Source: JBELHR01 sp042091275 (GTDB taxonomy: Bacteria > Bacteroidota > Bacteroidia > Flavobacteriales > Flavobacteriaceae). Taken from it: a stretch of DNA of 6,895 bases. The DNA is taken from the NCBI GenBank assembly GCA_042091275.1, contig JBELHR010000053.1, forward strand, positions 1 to 6,895, read 5' to 3'. The position numbers and the translations under genes are program-made. A model generated the notes under the pieces. The model was not told the origin of the DNA. It was given only the letters and a program-made list of their open reading frames with translations, and did no database searches. Shown one piece after another: positions 1 to 5,454 of this stretch (its first letter is position 1; every line of letters begins with the position of its first letter).

Positions 1-9
1 ATAAACTGA

Positions 10-66
10 TTACAACAAGGAACCCCATTAGCCAAAAACGACGGGCCATATTCCAAAACGTTGTGC
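10..66 (+). repeat. attC-like site, copy 1 of the common type
   Basis: Closes an upstream cassette lying mostly outside the window. R''-like box TTACAAC (10-16), two-base spacer, left arm GGAA (19-22), CCC (24-26), loop, GGG (43-45), right arm TTCC (51-54), five-base spacer, R'-like box GTTGTGC (60-66). Relative to the other three copies the left arm lacks TATA, so only GGAA/TTCC can pair instead of GGAATAT/ATATTCC. TAA at 2-4 could be the stop of the upstream gene, but too little sequence is present to call it. Confidence 0.75.
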
Positions 67-83
67 GTCATAGAAAAACATAA

Positions 84-1160
84 ATGAAAAAAAAAGCAAA
101 ATTGATTTACCTAATACTCATATTGACTTTAAACTTTTCTTGTGTAGATAACAAATCAACTGAAAAAGAAGTAATTCAACCAGTATTGGTAAATAATTCG
201 CAAACTGACACCTTAAAGTTTACCTCGGGAATACGTGCAATCCTCCAAGATAGCAAAGGCAATTATTGGCTTGGAAGTCACAATGAAGGTGTAAGCCTCT
301 ATAATGGTAAATCATTTAAATACTTTACAACCAATGAAGGATTAGCTGACAATCAAATTCGTTTAATTCAGGAAGACGAGAACGGTACTATTTGGTTTGG
401 AACTGGAAATGGTGTGAGTAGTTACGAAGGTAAAACTGTTCAGAAACATACTGTAAGTGGAAATTCGGAGAGTGAATGGACGAAAATAGATGTTGACTTA
501 TGGTTTGATGCTGGAACAAGACAAGGCGTTTATAAATTCAATGGACAAAGATTAAATTATTTACCATTTCCTATCCCCAAAAATATAACTTCTGGAAGCA
601 CATATGCTGTAACAAGTATTTCAAAAGGAAAGAATAATATGCTTTGGTTTGGAACTTATGCGGGTGTATTTGGCTACAACGGCAATGAGTTTACAACAAT
701 CAATGATGAAACACTAAGACTTACAGAGGACTCTGAAAAAATGCACGTAAGAAGTATTCTTGAAGATTCCCAAGGCAGACTTTGGATTGGAAATAATGGA
801 ATTGGCGTTATGCTTAAAAGTGGAAAATCAATCATTAACTTCTCCAAAGAGCAAGGAAAATTAATCCCAATGAATGAGTTTGAAGCGAACGCCCAAAGTA
901 AGCAGTTTGCTAAAAACACAGGACTACAAGCTGTTTTTGCCATTGCAGAGGATAGTCAAGGAAATATTTGGTTTGGAGATAGAGATTCAGGAGCTTGGAA
1001 ATATGACGGCAAAACGCTGACAAACTACACTATTGATAACCAGCTTAAATCACAAATGATTTTGAATATCTATAATGATAATAATGACAATTTACTTTTT
1101 GGAATGACAGATGGTGGAGTTTATAAGTTTAATGGAAAATCATTTGATAAAAAGTTTTGA
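84..1160 (+). CDS. Lipoprotein with seven two-component-regulator-type propeller blades
   Basis: A 358-residue predicted surface or periplasmic lipoprotein made almost wholly of Reg_prop-type beta-propeller repeats. Residues 1-20 are a lysine-rich, hydrophobic signal ending in NFSC, so Cys20 is the likely lipidated residue. Seven blade signatures of the W-[FIL]-G type follow, at about W62, W104, W140 (WFDAG), W188, W234, W296 and a degenerate LFG at 338-340. Most are preceded by DSxG or DExG turns and followed by Y/K-x-x-GK strands, as in Reg_prop repeats. In Bacteroidota such propellers usually form the sensor half of hybrid two-component kinases; here there is no Y_Y_Y, kinase or DNA-binding domain. 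Seven blades would close a complete propeller, so this is probably a stand-alone binding module with unknown ligand. It is the only gene of cassette 1, and its ATG lies 17 bases after the R' box. Confidence 0.85.
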   Translation: MKKKAKLIYLILILTLNFSCVDNKSTEKEVIQPVLVNNSQTDTLKFTSGIRAILQDSKGNYWLGSHNEGVSLYNGKSFKYFTTNEGLADNQIRLIQEDENGTIWFGTGNGVSSYEGKTVQKHTVSGNSESEWTKIDVDLWFDAGTRQGVYKFNGQRLNYLPFPIPKNITSGSTYAVTSISKGKNNMLWFGTYAGVFGYNGNEFTTINDETLRLTEDSEKMHVRSILEDSQGRLWIGNNGIGVMLKSGKSIINFSKEQGKLIPMNEFEANAQSKQFAKNTGLQAVFAIAEDSQGNIWFGDRDSGAWKYDGKTLTNYTIDNQLKSQMILNIYNDNNDNLLFGMTDGGVYKFNGKSFDKKF

Positions 1161-1175
1161 AAATAAAATACTAAC

Positions 1176-1236
1176 GCAGATCAAGGAATATAACCCATTA
1201 ACCAAAAATAACGGGCCATATTCCAAAACGTTGTCA
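1176..1236 (+). repeat. attC-like site, copy 2 of the common type
   Basis: Closes cassette 1 (propeller lipoprotein). Arms GGAATAT (1185-1191) and ATATTCC (1218-1224) flank CCC/GGG (1194-1196, 1213-1215), and the R'-like box is GTTGTCA (1230-1236). The R''-like box GCAGATC (1176-1182) has lost the usual AAC. Over 1172-1182 it still matches the reverse complement of the start of cassette 1 (60-70) at 8 of 11 positions, suggesting decay of an original GCACAAC. Confidence 0.78.
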
Positions 1237-1266
1237 CTATTTAAACCTACCCTAAAAAAATTATAA

Positions 1267-2016
1267 ATGAAAAAACTACTCCTATTACTGGTCCTTTCTC
1301 TCTATTGGGAAACCTATGGTCAGGATACCCTATACGTAAACTGCGAAAATAAAGTAGTTCCCAAAATTGAAGCAAAGTTCTTTAAACTTACAGAAAAGGA
1401 TTCTTTAAATCCAAAGTGGACTATTGAAACCACTTACTTGGTAGATGGAACCCTTAGCAGGGAAACTACTTTTGAAAAATATAATTCTAAGAAACAAAAG
1501 GAGATTTCCTTCGTCAGATATTATAAAGATGGATCAAAACGATATGAAAGATTCCCTTCAAAAGAAAATAAAAAAAACTACGTTCTTATCTCCTACTGGA
1601 AAAATGGAGCTAAAAAAAGAGAGGATCTTTACAAAGGCAAGGTAGGAGGAAAATTATTAAACGGTGAATGCTGGGATGAAAATGGAAATAAAGTTCCATG
1701 GTACGAATTAGAAATAAAACCGACCTTTCCTGGTGGGCAAAAAGGGATACGCAAATATCTGGTTAGTGAAATTCTAAAAAATGATATCCCCTATACCGCA
1801 TTTAATCAAAAAGTAATAGTTAAGTTTTCAATAGAGCCAGATGGATCAGTGGCAAATGTAGAAATGTTAAGTGGGACAAATGATCCATTAGTTAATTACT
1901 GGGCAGTACAGGCTGTTGTCGATATGCCCAATTGGACTCCCGCCATGCAAGACGGAAATCCTGTTAGAATATATTATACACTTCCAATTAAGATGCCTGA
2001 TAAAAACGACGAATAA
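1267..2016 (+). CDS. Exported protein with C-terminal TonB-type domain
   Basis: A 249-residue secreted protein. Residues 1-19 are a signal peptide (lysines, Leu-rich core, cleavage likely near YGQ). Residues about 80-145 contain short Tyr/Trp-Lys-x-Gly-x-Lys repeats (YYKDGSKR, SYWKNGAKKRE, DENGNKVPW), like the MORN-type antitoxin-like repeats often seen in Bacteroidota exported proteins. Residues 154-243 are a TonB C-terminal-like domain, with FPGG at 154-157, a VIVKFSIEPDGSV strand near 182-195, and the PNWTPAMQDGNPVRIYYTLP block near 221-240. Classical TonB carries an N-terminal membrane anchor and Pro-rich linker, and neither is present. A role in TonB-ExbBD energy transduction is therefore doubtful, and a periplasmic partner-binding role is more likely. 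It is the sole gene of cassette 2 and has an A-rich leader without Shine-Dalgarno. Confidence 0.85.
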   Translation: MKKLLLLLVLSLYWETYGQDTLYVNCENKVVPKIEAKFFKLTEKDSLNPKWTIETTYLVDGTLSRETTFEKYNSKKQKEISFVRYYKDGSKRYERFPSKENKKNYVLISYWKNGAKKREDLYKGKVGGKLLNGECWDENGNKVPWYELEIKPTFPGGQKGIRKYLVSEILKNDIPYTAFNQKVIVKFSIEPDGSVANVEMLSGTNDPLVNYWAVQAVVDMPNWTPAMQDGNPVRIYYTLPIKMPDKNDE

Positions 2017-2027
2017 AAATAAACTAG

Positions 2028-2088
2028 TGACAACAAGGAATATACCCCATTAGCCAAAAACAGCGGGCCATATTCCAAAACTTTAGCA
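2028..2088 (+). repeat. attC-like site, copy 3 of the common type
   Basis: Closes cassette 2. The R''-like box TGACAAC (2028-2034) is the exact reverse complement of GTTGTCA at 1230-1236, where this cassette starts, and the match extends to 10 bases (2025-2034 with 1230-1239). Arms are GGAATAT (2037-2043) and ATATTCC (2070-2076), with CCC/GGG inside. The R'-like box reads TTTAGCA (2082-2088): the G expected at the recombination position is T, which would be predicted to block integrase cutting here. Confidence 0.82.
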
Positions 2089-2199
2089 ATAATTCGGAGT
2101 TCAAAAAACAACAATCAAAGGAAATGTCATAAAAATGACGTAGGTAAGCCGCTACTAAAAAGGATATCTAAAGGATAGTTTTGTGATACATAATAACAA
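2089..2199 (+). other. Leader of the HTH gene, with a small hairpin
   Basis: About 110 bases between the attC-like site and the HTH gene, the longest leader in the array. It holds an inverted repeat, GTCAT-AAAA-ATGAC, near 2126-2140, and a near-direct repeat of an AAAGGATA-type word at about 2157-2176. No open frame of useful length is seen. The extra space may accommodate a promoter or operator for the downstream regulator. Function is inferred only. Confidence 0.35.
2176..2183 (+). promoter_or_regulatory. Possible Bacteroidota -7 promoter element
   Basis: TAGTTTTG matches the TAnnTTTG -7 consensus of the Bacteroidota housekeeping sigma factor and lies 16 bases before the ATG of the HTH gene. 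No clear TTTG -33 element is seen at the expected distance upstream. The motif is short and could be chance. Confidence 0.35.
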
Positions 2200-2769
2200 A
2201 TGAACATGAGTGAAATTGGAAACAAAATCAAACAAAAAAGAAAACAAAAAGGTCTTTCTCAAGAGGAATTAGCAGAATCAGCAAAAATAAATCTAAGAAC
2301 TATTCAAAGAATTGAAAATAACGAAAATGAACCGAGAGGTAAAACTCTACATTTAATTTGTGAGGCTCTTGAGGTGAAGTCAGAAGATCTCTTTCAGAAC
2401 CAAAAATATGAGGATAAAACCTACCTCACTATTTTCCATTTAGCGGTTTTAACCTTTGTGGTGATTCCTCTGGGAAATATAATTATTCCTTTGGTAATGT
2501 GGATTAATAAAAAAGACAGTATAAAAGGGTTTAAGAAAATTGGAGCTAACACCTTGAATTATCAAATCACGTGGTCAATCATTAGCTTTTTTTTATGGAC
2601 TATATTGGTGATTTTTAAATTAATGCATTTCTCAAATTATAAGGTTGTCTTTGTTATTATTACAGCTTTATGTGCTACAAATATTATACTACCAATCTTT
2701 TATGCAATTCAATCAAGAAAAGGCAATATTTCCAAATCTTATCCAATAATTATTAAACTCATAAAATAA
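2200..2769 (+). CDS. XRE-family HTH protein with DUF4870-like membrane domain
   Basis: A 189-residue membrane-anchored putative transcription regulator. Residues about 6-64 form an HTH_3 (Cro/CI, XRE) domain with the classic IKQKRKQKGLSQEELAE helix and the NLRTIQRIENNENEPR recognition segment. Residues about 74-101 begin a DUF4870-like membrane region whose hallmark is seen as PLGNIIIPLVMWINKKD. Further hydrophobic helices follow at about 121-141 and 147-170. The architecture is common in Bacteroidota, and the DNA target and signal are unknown. An alternative ATG lies at 2206; I keep 2200 because both give the full domain. It is the sole gene of cassette 3. The 110-base leader with a possible -7 box suggests its own promoter, possibly autoregulated. 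No toxin-like partner is adjacent, so an antitoxin role is not supported. Confidence 0.85.
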   Translation: MNMSEIGNKIKQKRKQKGLSQEELAESAKINLRTIQRIENNENEPRGKTLHLICEALEVKSEDLFQNQKYEDKTYLTIFHLAVLTFVVIPLGNIIIPLVMWINKKDSIKGFKKIGANTLNYQITWSIISFFLWTILVIFKLMHFSNYKVVFVIITALCATNIILPIFYAIQSRKGNISKSYPIIIKLIK

Positions 2770-2773
2770 CTAT

Positions 2774-2904
2774 TGCCAACAATGGCTATAATTCATTGTG
2801 GTTTTGTGACACACCAAAATAAAAGTATTAATCAACGGCTGATTTCTGAGTGGAATATTCCTGCGGATGATTCTACAACGAAATCATAGCCGAGACAGTT
2901 GTAG
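2774..2904 (+). other. attC-like site, long divergent type A
   Basis: Closes cassette 3 (HTH-membrane protein) only five bases after its stop. R''-like TGCCAAC (2774-2780), three-base spacer, left arm GGCTAT (2784-2789), right arm ATAGCC (2886-2891), six-base spacer, R'-like GTTGTAG (2898-2904). The extended R'' (2769-2780) is the reverse complement of the start of cassette 3 (2082-2093) at 9 of 12 positions, including GCAATA without a mismatch. Inside, GGCTGATTTC (2837-2846) can pair with GAAATC plus AGCC (2880-2891, two bases bulged), competing with the outer arms. A perfect palindrome, GGAATATTCC, sits at 2852-2861. Confidence 0.68.
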
Positions 2905-2918
2905 CCAATTAAACAAAA

Positions 2919-3431
2919 ATGTATAAAGAATTTGTAACAAATAGGCTTTATCTAAGACCAACTTTAGAACAAGATGCTGATTTAATTTATCAATTAATGA
3001 GTACTTCTAAGTTTATCAAATATGTGGGAGATAGAAATATTAATTCAATTGAGGATGCTGAAAAATATATTCGGACTAAAATGCTTCCACAATTACGGAC
3101 TGATGGATATTCAAGTTATTCGTTAATTACAAAGACAGGTGGAGAGAAAATTGGGACCTGTGGGCTTTATAATAGAGATGGAATAGATGGTGTTGATATT
3201 GGATTTGGTCTTTTACCACAATACGAAAAATTGGGTTATGCTTATGAGTCATCTCATAGATTAATGAAAGCAGCGTTTGAAGAATTTGAAATAGAAGAAG
3301 TTAAAGCTATTACGTCCAAAGCTAACATTTCTTCTCAAAGACTCTTAGAAAAATTAGGATTAAAAATAGAAGGTACATCGAGACTACCAGATGGTAATGA
3401 GGAGTTACTTTTATATAAAGTTAAAAAATAA
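2919..3431 (+). CDS. GNAT-family N-acetyltransferase (RimJ/RimL type)
   Basis: A 170-residue cytoplasmic acetyl-CoA-dependent acyltransferase. It opens with the NRLYLRP strand typical of Acetyltransf_3/RimL-like proteins (residues 8-14). It has a central SLITKTGGEKIGTCGL strand pair (68-83) and DIGFGLLPQYEKLGYAYES (93-111). In the last segment the acetyl-CoA pyrophosphate loop, normally Q/R-x-x-G-x-G/A, is read as QYEKLGYA, with Lys104 where the first Gly is usual. The KANISSQRLLEKLGL stretch (134-148) is the usual Asn-x-x-S helix followed by the GF/GL strand. The family acetylates ribosomal protein N-termini, amines or antibiotics, and the substrate cannot be read from sequence. It is the first gene of two-gene cassette 4. 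Its ATG lies 14 bases after the R' box, and the next gene starts 4 bases after its stop, suggesting co-translation. Confidence 0.88.
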   Translation: MYKEFVTNRLYLRPTLEQDADLIYQLMSTSKFIKYVGDRNINSIEDAEKYIRTKMLPQLRTDGYSSYSLITKTGGEKIGTCGLYNRDGIDGVDIGFGLLPQYEKLGYAYESSHRLMKAAFEEFEIEEVKAITSKANISSQRLLEKLGLKIEGTSRLPDGNEELLLYKVKK

Positions 3432-3435
3432 AACT

Positions 3436-3828
3436 ATGGGAAAAATTAGCACAACACTTGAATTCAATAGAGAAATTGACGTCATTTACGAAAATCTAAA
3501 GGAAAGATATAATTCTGAAAGATTCAAAAAAGCATCAATTGATACAAAAGGATATATTCCTCAAGTGGTATTAGTAAATAATGAAATTAATTCAAAATTA
3601 ACCTTCACTACCAAAGGGCACGATCCAATAACGAAATTGAAAATTGGTAGCTGGGAATGGAATTATCATTTTAAAGATTTAGGAAACAGACGAACGGAAG
3701 TTGAAATTTCTTATAAATGGAATTTTATGATGGATTTAATATGTTTATTTACGACAAAACACCAAGCGGCAAATGAGATAACAGAAACAGTACTCTCATT
3801 AGACTCATTAGAACAAAAGAGGGTTTAG
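3436..3828 (+). CDS. Small SRPBCC-like (START/polyketide-cyclase fold) protein
   Basis: A 130-residue soluble protein without signal peptide. Its pattern fits an SRPBCC-like fold: an N-terminal beta strand (ISTTLEFNREIDVIYENLK), successive amphipathic strands (SKLTFTTKG, GSWEWNYHFKDL, RTEVEISYKWNFM) and a C-terminal helix (KHQAANEITETVLSLDSLE). Such proteins bind small hydrophobic ligands, and no catalytic residues can be named. I chose the ATG at 3436, four bases after the acetyltransferase stop. The frame stays open upstream to 3391, but that would overlap the acetyltransferase coding end and add a poorly folded-looking extension. It is the second gene of cassette 4; pairing with an acetyltransferase inside one cassette hints at a linked job, but this is inference. 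Fold assignment is moderate and function unknown. Confidence 0.7.
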   Translation: MGKISTTLEFNREIDVIYENLKERYNSERFKKASIDTKGYIPQVVLVNNEINSKLTFTTKGHDPITKLKIGSWEWNYHFKDLGNRRTEVEISYKWNFMMDLICLFTTKHQAANEITETVLSLDSLEQKRV

Positions 3829-3910
3829 AATGATTTATTAAAACAAATGTGTTGTGATAGAAATGTTCAAATCTAAAATACGATGACAAACTTAAAGTAG
3901 AATGACGAAA
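3829..3910 (+). other. Noncoding tail of the two-gene cassette
   Basis: About 80 bases after the SRPBCC-like gene with no usable frame. A loose repeat, ACGATGACAAAC then GAATGACGAAAG, runs into the following attC-like site. TGACGA (3903-3908) can pair with TCGTCA (3944-3949) around the inner ACATG/CATGT arms (3916-3920, 3928-3932). This may be an alternative fold of the junction region. Confidence 0.3.
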
Positions 3911-3979
3911 GGCTAACATGCGATGATCATGTCAGATTGGCTATCGTCAAATCCGCCAGACATCGCCGATACCTTAGGA
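3911..3979 (+). other. attC-like site, divergent type B (degraded)
   Basis: Closes cassette 4. R''-like GGCTAAC (3911-3917), two-base spacer, arms GCGATG (3920-3925) and CATCGC (3961-3966), six-base spacer, R'-like CTTAGGA (3973-3979), where the expected G is C. The R' side is well supported: 3973-3987 matches the reverse complement of the box closing cassette 5 (5242-5256) at 12 of 15 positions. The R'' side is weak, fitting the start of cassette 4 only as GGCTA[CA]AC with two bases missing. An 8-base match to that start lies instead at 3936-3943. Confidence 0.55.
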
Positions 3980-3993
3980 ATAATTATAAAAAA

Positions 3994-5241
3994 ATGGTAA
4001 CAAGAAATAAATATTTATTGAGATTTTTAGTCCTTTTCGTTGGACTGATAACAATACCATTTCCCTTCAATGTTATCCCGAAATTAGAATTCGTCGAAAA
4101 AGCCGTATTCGGAATTTATCAGAAAATTATTCCATGGATTGGTGTAAGAATTCTAAATCTTGATAAACCTATCACAATATTTCAAAACGGTAGTGGGGAT
4201 AAAACATACGACTACGTTTTACTATTTTTCCTTTTCGCAATTGCAGTTTTTGGAACCATTACGTGGTCGATTCTCGCTAAAAAGAACAGAAACTATGAAA
4301 AACTAAATTATTGGTTTTTAGCTTTTTCAAGATACTATTTGGGATGTATTATGATTTCTTACGGCCTTTTTAAAATAATGCCACTACAGTTCGGGGAAAT
4401 TGCTTTTTGGAGAATACTTCAACCATTTGGAGAATCTTCACCAATGGGATTGGCCTGGACTTTTCTTGGATACTCTAAAGGGTATAACTTATTTATGGGG
4501 CTATCCGAATTTATTGGTGGTATTTTACTTTTTCATAAAAAAACAAGGTTGTTAGGTGGACTAATATTAATCCCTGTTACGGCAAACATAGTTGCCATAA
4601 ATTTCTTTTATGATGTACCTGTAAAACTGTTTTCATCCCAGCTCCTATTAATCGCAATTATAATCATTTCACCAGATTTAAAAAGACTGCTAAACCTTAT
4701 AATTCATAACAAAGCGACGAATAGATTAGATTCTATTACCCCATTTGAATCACAGAAATGGAAAATGGGAGCCAATATTTTAAAATGGACTTTTGTTGCG
4801 TTAATTTTATTCAATTCAATAGATTATACAAATAACCTTTACAAGTCTAGGCAAAATAAACCTGAATTGTATGGTCTTTATGAAGTCACAAACTTTGTTA
4901 GCAATAAAGACACTATTCAACCACTATTAACGGACGAGAAAAGATGGAGATATATTTTCGTTGAGTACCCGAATACCATTCAATTTTCAAGAATGAATAA
5001 AGCAAGATATGGACTTAACTCAGAGATAGATACCCTAAAAAGGCAAATTAAACTTACAGAATTTAACGATTCAACTAAAGTCTACATGTTGGATTATCAA
5101 AAAACGGATTCGACTTTAAGCATCAGAGGTGTTTTTCGAAACGACACTATTTTCTCTGAAACTAAGCGACTAGATAAAAAGGACTTTAGACTTACCTCTA
5201 GGGGTTTTAATTGGATAAACGAATACCCATATAACCGATAA
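3994..5241 (+). CDS. DoxX-like multi-spanning membrane protein with soluble C-terminal domain
   Basis: A 415-residue inner-membrane protein. Hydrophobic segments lie at about residues 8-22, 72-95, 107-130, 163-180, 184-203 and 213-226, with a last one near 282-296. The core from about 110 to 235 (SRYYLGCIMISYGLFKIMPLQF, then SPMGLAWTFLGYS, SEFIGGILLF, DVPVKLFSSQLL) resembles the DoxX-like family. Residues 300-415 form a hydrophilic domain rich in short strands (TIQFSRMNKARYG, LDYQKTDSTLSIRG), probably periplasmic. DoxX relatives are linked to thiol or redox and membrane functions, but no specific reaction can be given here. Start: ATG at 3994 after an A-rich stretch. An in-frame TTG at 3937 is rejected because the extension would cross the inferred cassette boundary at 3973/3974 and look unlike a membrane protein N-terminus. 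It is the sole gene of cassette 5. Confidence 0.8.
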   Translation: MVTRNKYLLRFLVLFVGLITIPFPFNVIPKLEFVEKAVFGIYQKIIPWIGVRILNLDKPITIFQNGSGDKTYDYVLLFFLFAIAVFGTITWSILAKKNRNYEKLNYWFLAFSRYYLGCIMISYGLFKIMPLQFGEIAFWRILQPFGESSPMGLAWTFLGYSKGYNLFMGLSEFIGGILLFHKKTRLLGGLILIPVTANIVAINFFYDVPVKLFSSQLLLIAIIIISPDLKRLLNLIIHNKATNRLDSITPFESQKWKMGANILKWTFVALILFNSIDYTNNLYKSRQNKPELYGLYEVTNFVSNKDTIQPLLTDEKRWRYIFVEYPNTIQFSRMNKARYGLNSEIDTLKRQIKLTEFNDSTKVYMLDYQKTDSTLSIRGVFRNDTIFSETKRLDKKDFRLTSRGFNWINEYPYNR

Positions 5242-5249
5242 ATAACTAT

Positions 5250-5440
5250 GCCTAACAAAACGTAATGCAGACTTTAGGGCAAAATCGAAAGGTCTGTGTA
5301 AATTTATAAAGTCGCTAAATCTTATGGATTTAGCTTTGGAACAAAAAAAGAAAAAGCAAAACAATAAGCTTTAGCTTCGTGCGCAGACGGAAACGAAAAG
5401 CTTCCTTCCCTCCGCACAACGATTAGCCGTGACGTTATGT
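5250..5440 (+). other. attC-like site, very long type C with nested hairpins
   Basis: Closes cassette 5. R''-like GCCTAAC (5250-5256) is the textbook inverse core box. Its extension (5242-5256) is complementary at 12 of 15 positions to the start of cassette 5 (3973-3987). The R'-like box is GTTATGT (5434-5440). Outer arms ACGTAAT (5260-5266) and ATTA-GC-CGT (5422-5430, GC bulged) lie three bases inside each box. The interior carries CAGACTTT with AAAGGTCTG (5268-5296), GCTAAATC with GATTTAGC (5314-5334, loop of five) and AAGCTT repeated at 5366-5371 and 5398-5403. At about 190 bases it is longer than most attC sites. Confidence 0.68.
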
Positions 5441-5454
5441 TCAATAAATCCTCA

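Noticed and set aside
674..943. Antisense open frame within the propeller gene
   Set aside because: It lies wholly opposite a convincing repeat protein, and its translation has no family resemblance or start context.
1445..1645. Overlapping + strand frame inside the TonB-domain gene
   Set aside because: Low-complexity Lys-rich translation in an alternative frame of a well-supported gene.
3391..3435. Upstream ATG for the SRPBCC-like gene
   Set aside because: It would overlap the end of the acetyltransferase. The ATG at 3436, four bases after the stop, is the natural coupled start.
3851..3857. GTTGTGA as a possible extra R' box after the SRPBCC-like gene
   Set aside because: No inverted arms or R'' box at suitable distance upstream, and no gene follows before the next site.
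3937..3993. TTG-initiated N-terminal extension of the DoxX-like gene
   Set aside because: It crosses the inferred cassette boundary, is Arg/Lys-rich without family resemblance, and a good ATG follows at 3994.
5314..5334. Hairpin GCTAAATC/GATTTAGC as a rho-independent terminator
   Set aside because: AT-rich stem without a following T-run on the + strand; better explained as part of the long junction structure.
5170..5364. Antisense open frame across the end of the DoxX-like gene and the long junction
   Set aside because: Phe/Lys-rich translation from A/T tracts, overlapping both a real gene and a structured site.
5437..5454. Six-residue longer start for the CarboxypepD-type protein
   Set aside because: This ATG is part of the GTTATGT recombination box; the ATG at 5455 gives a normal signal peptide.
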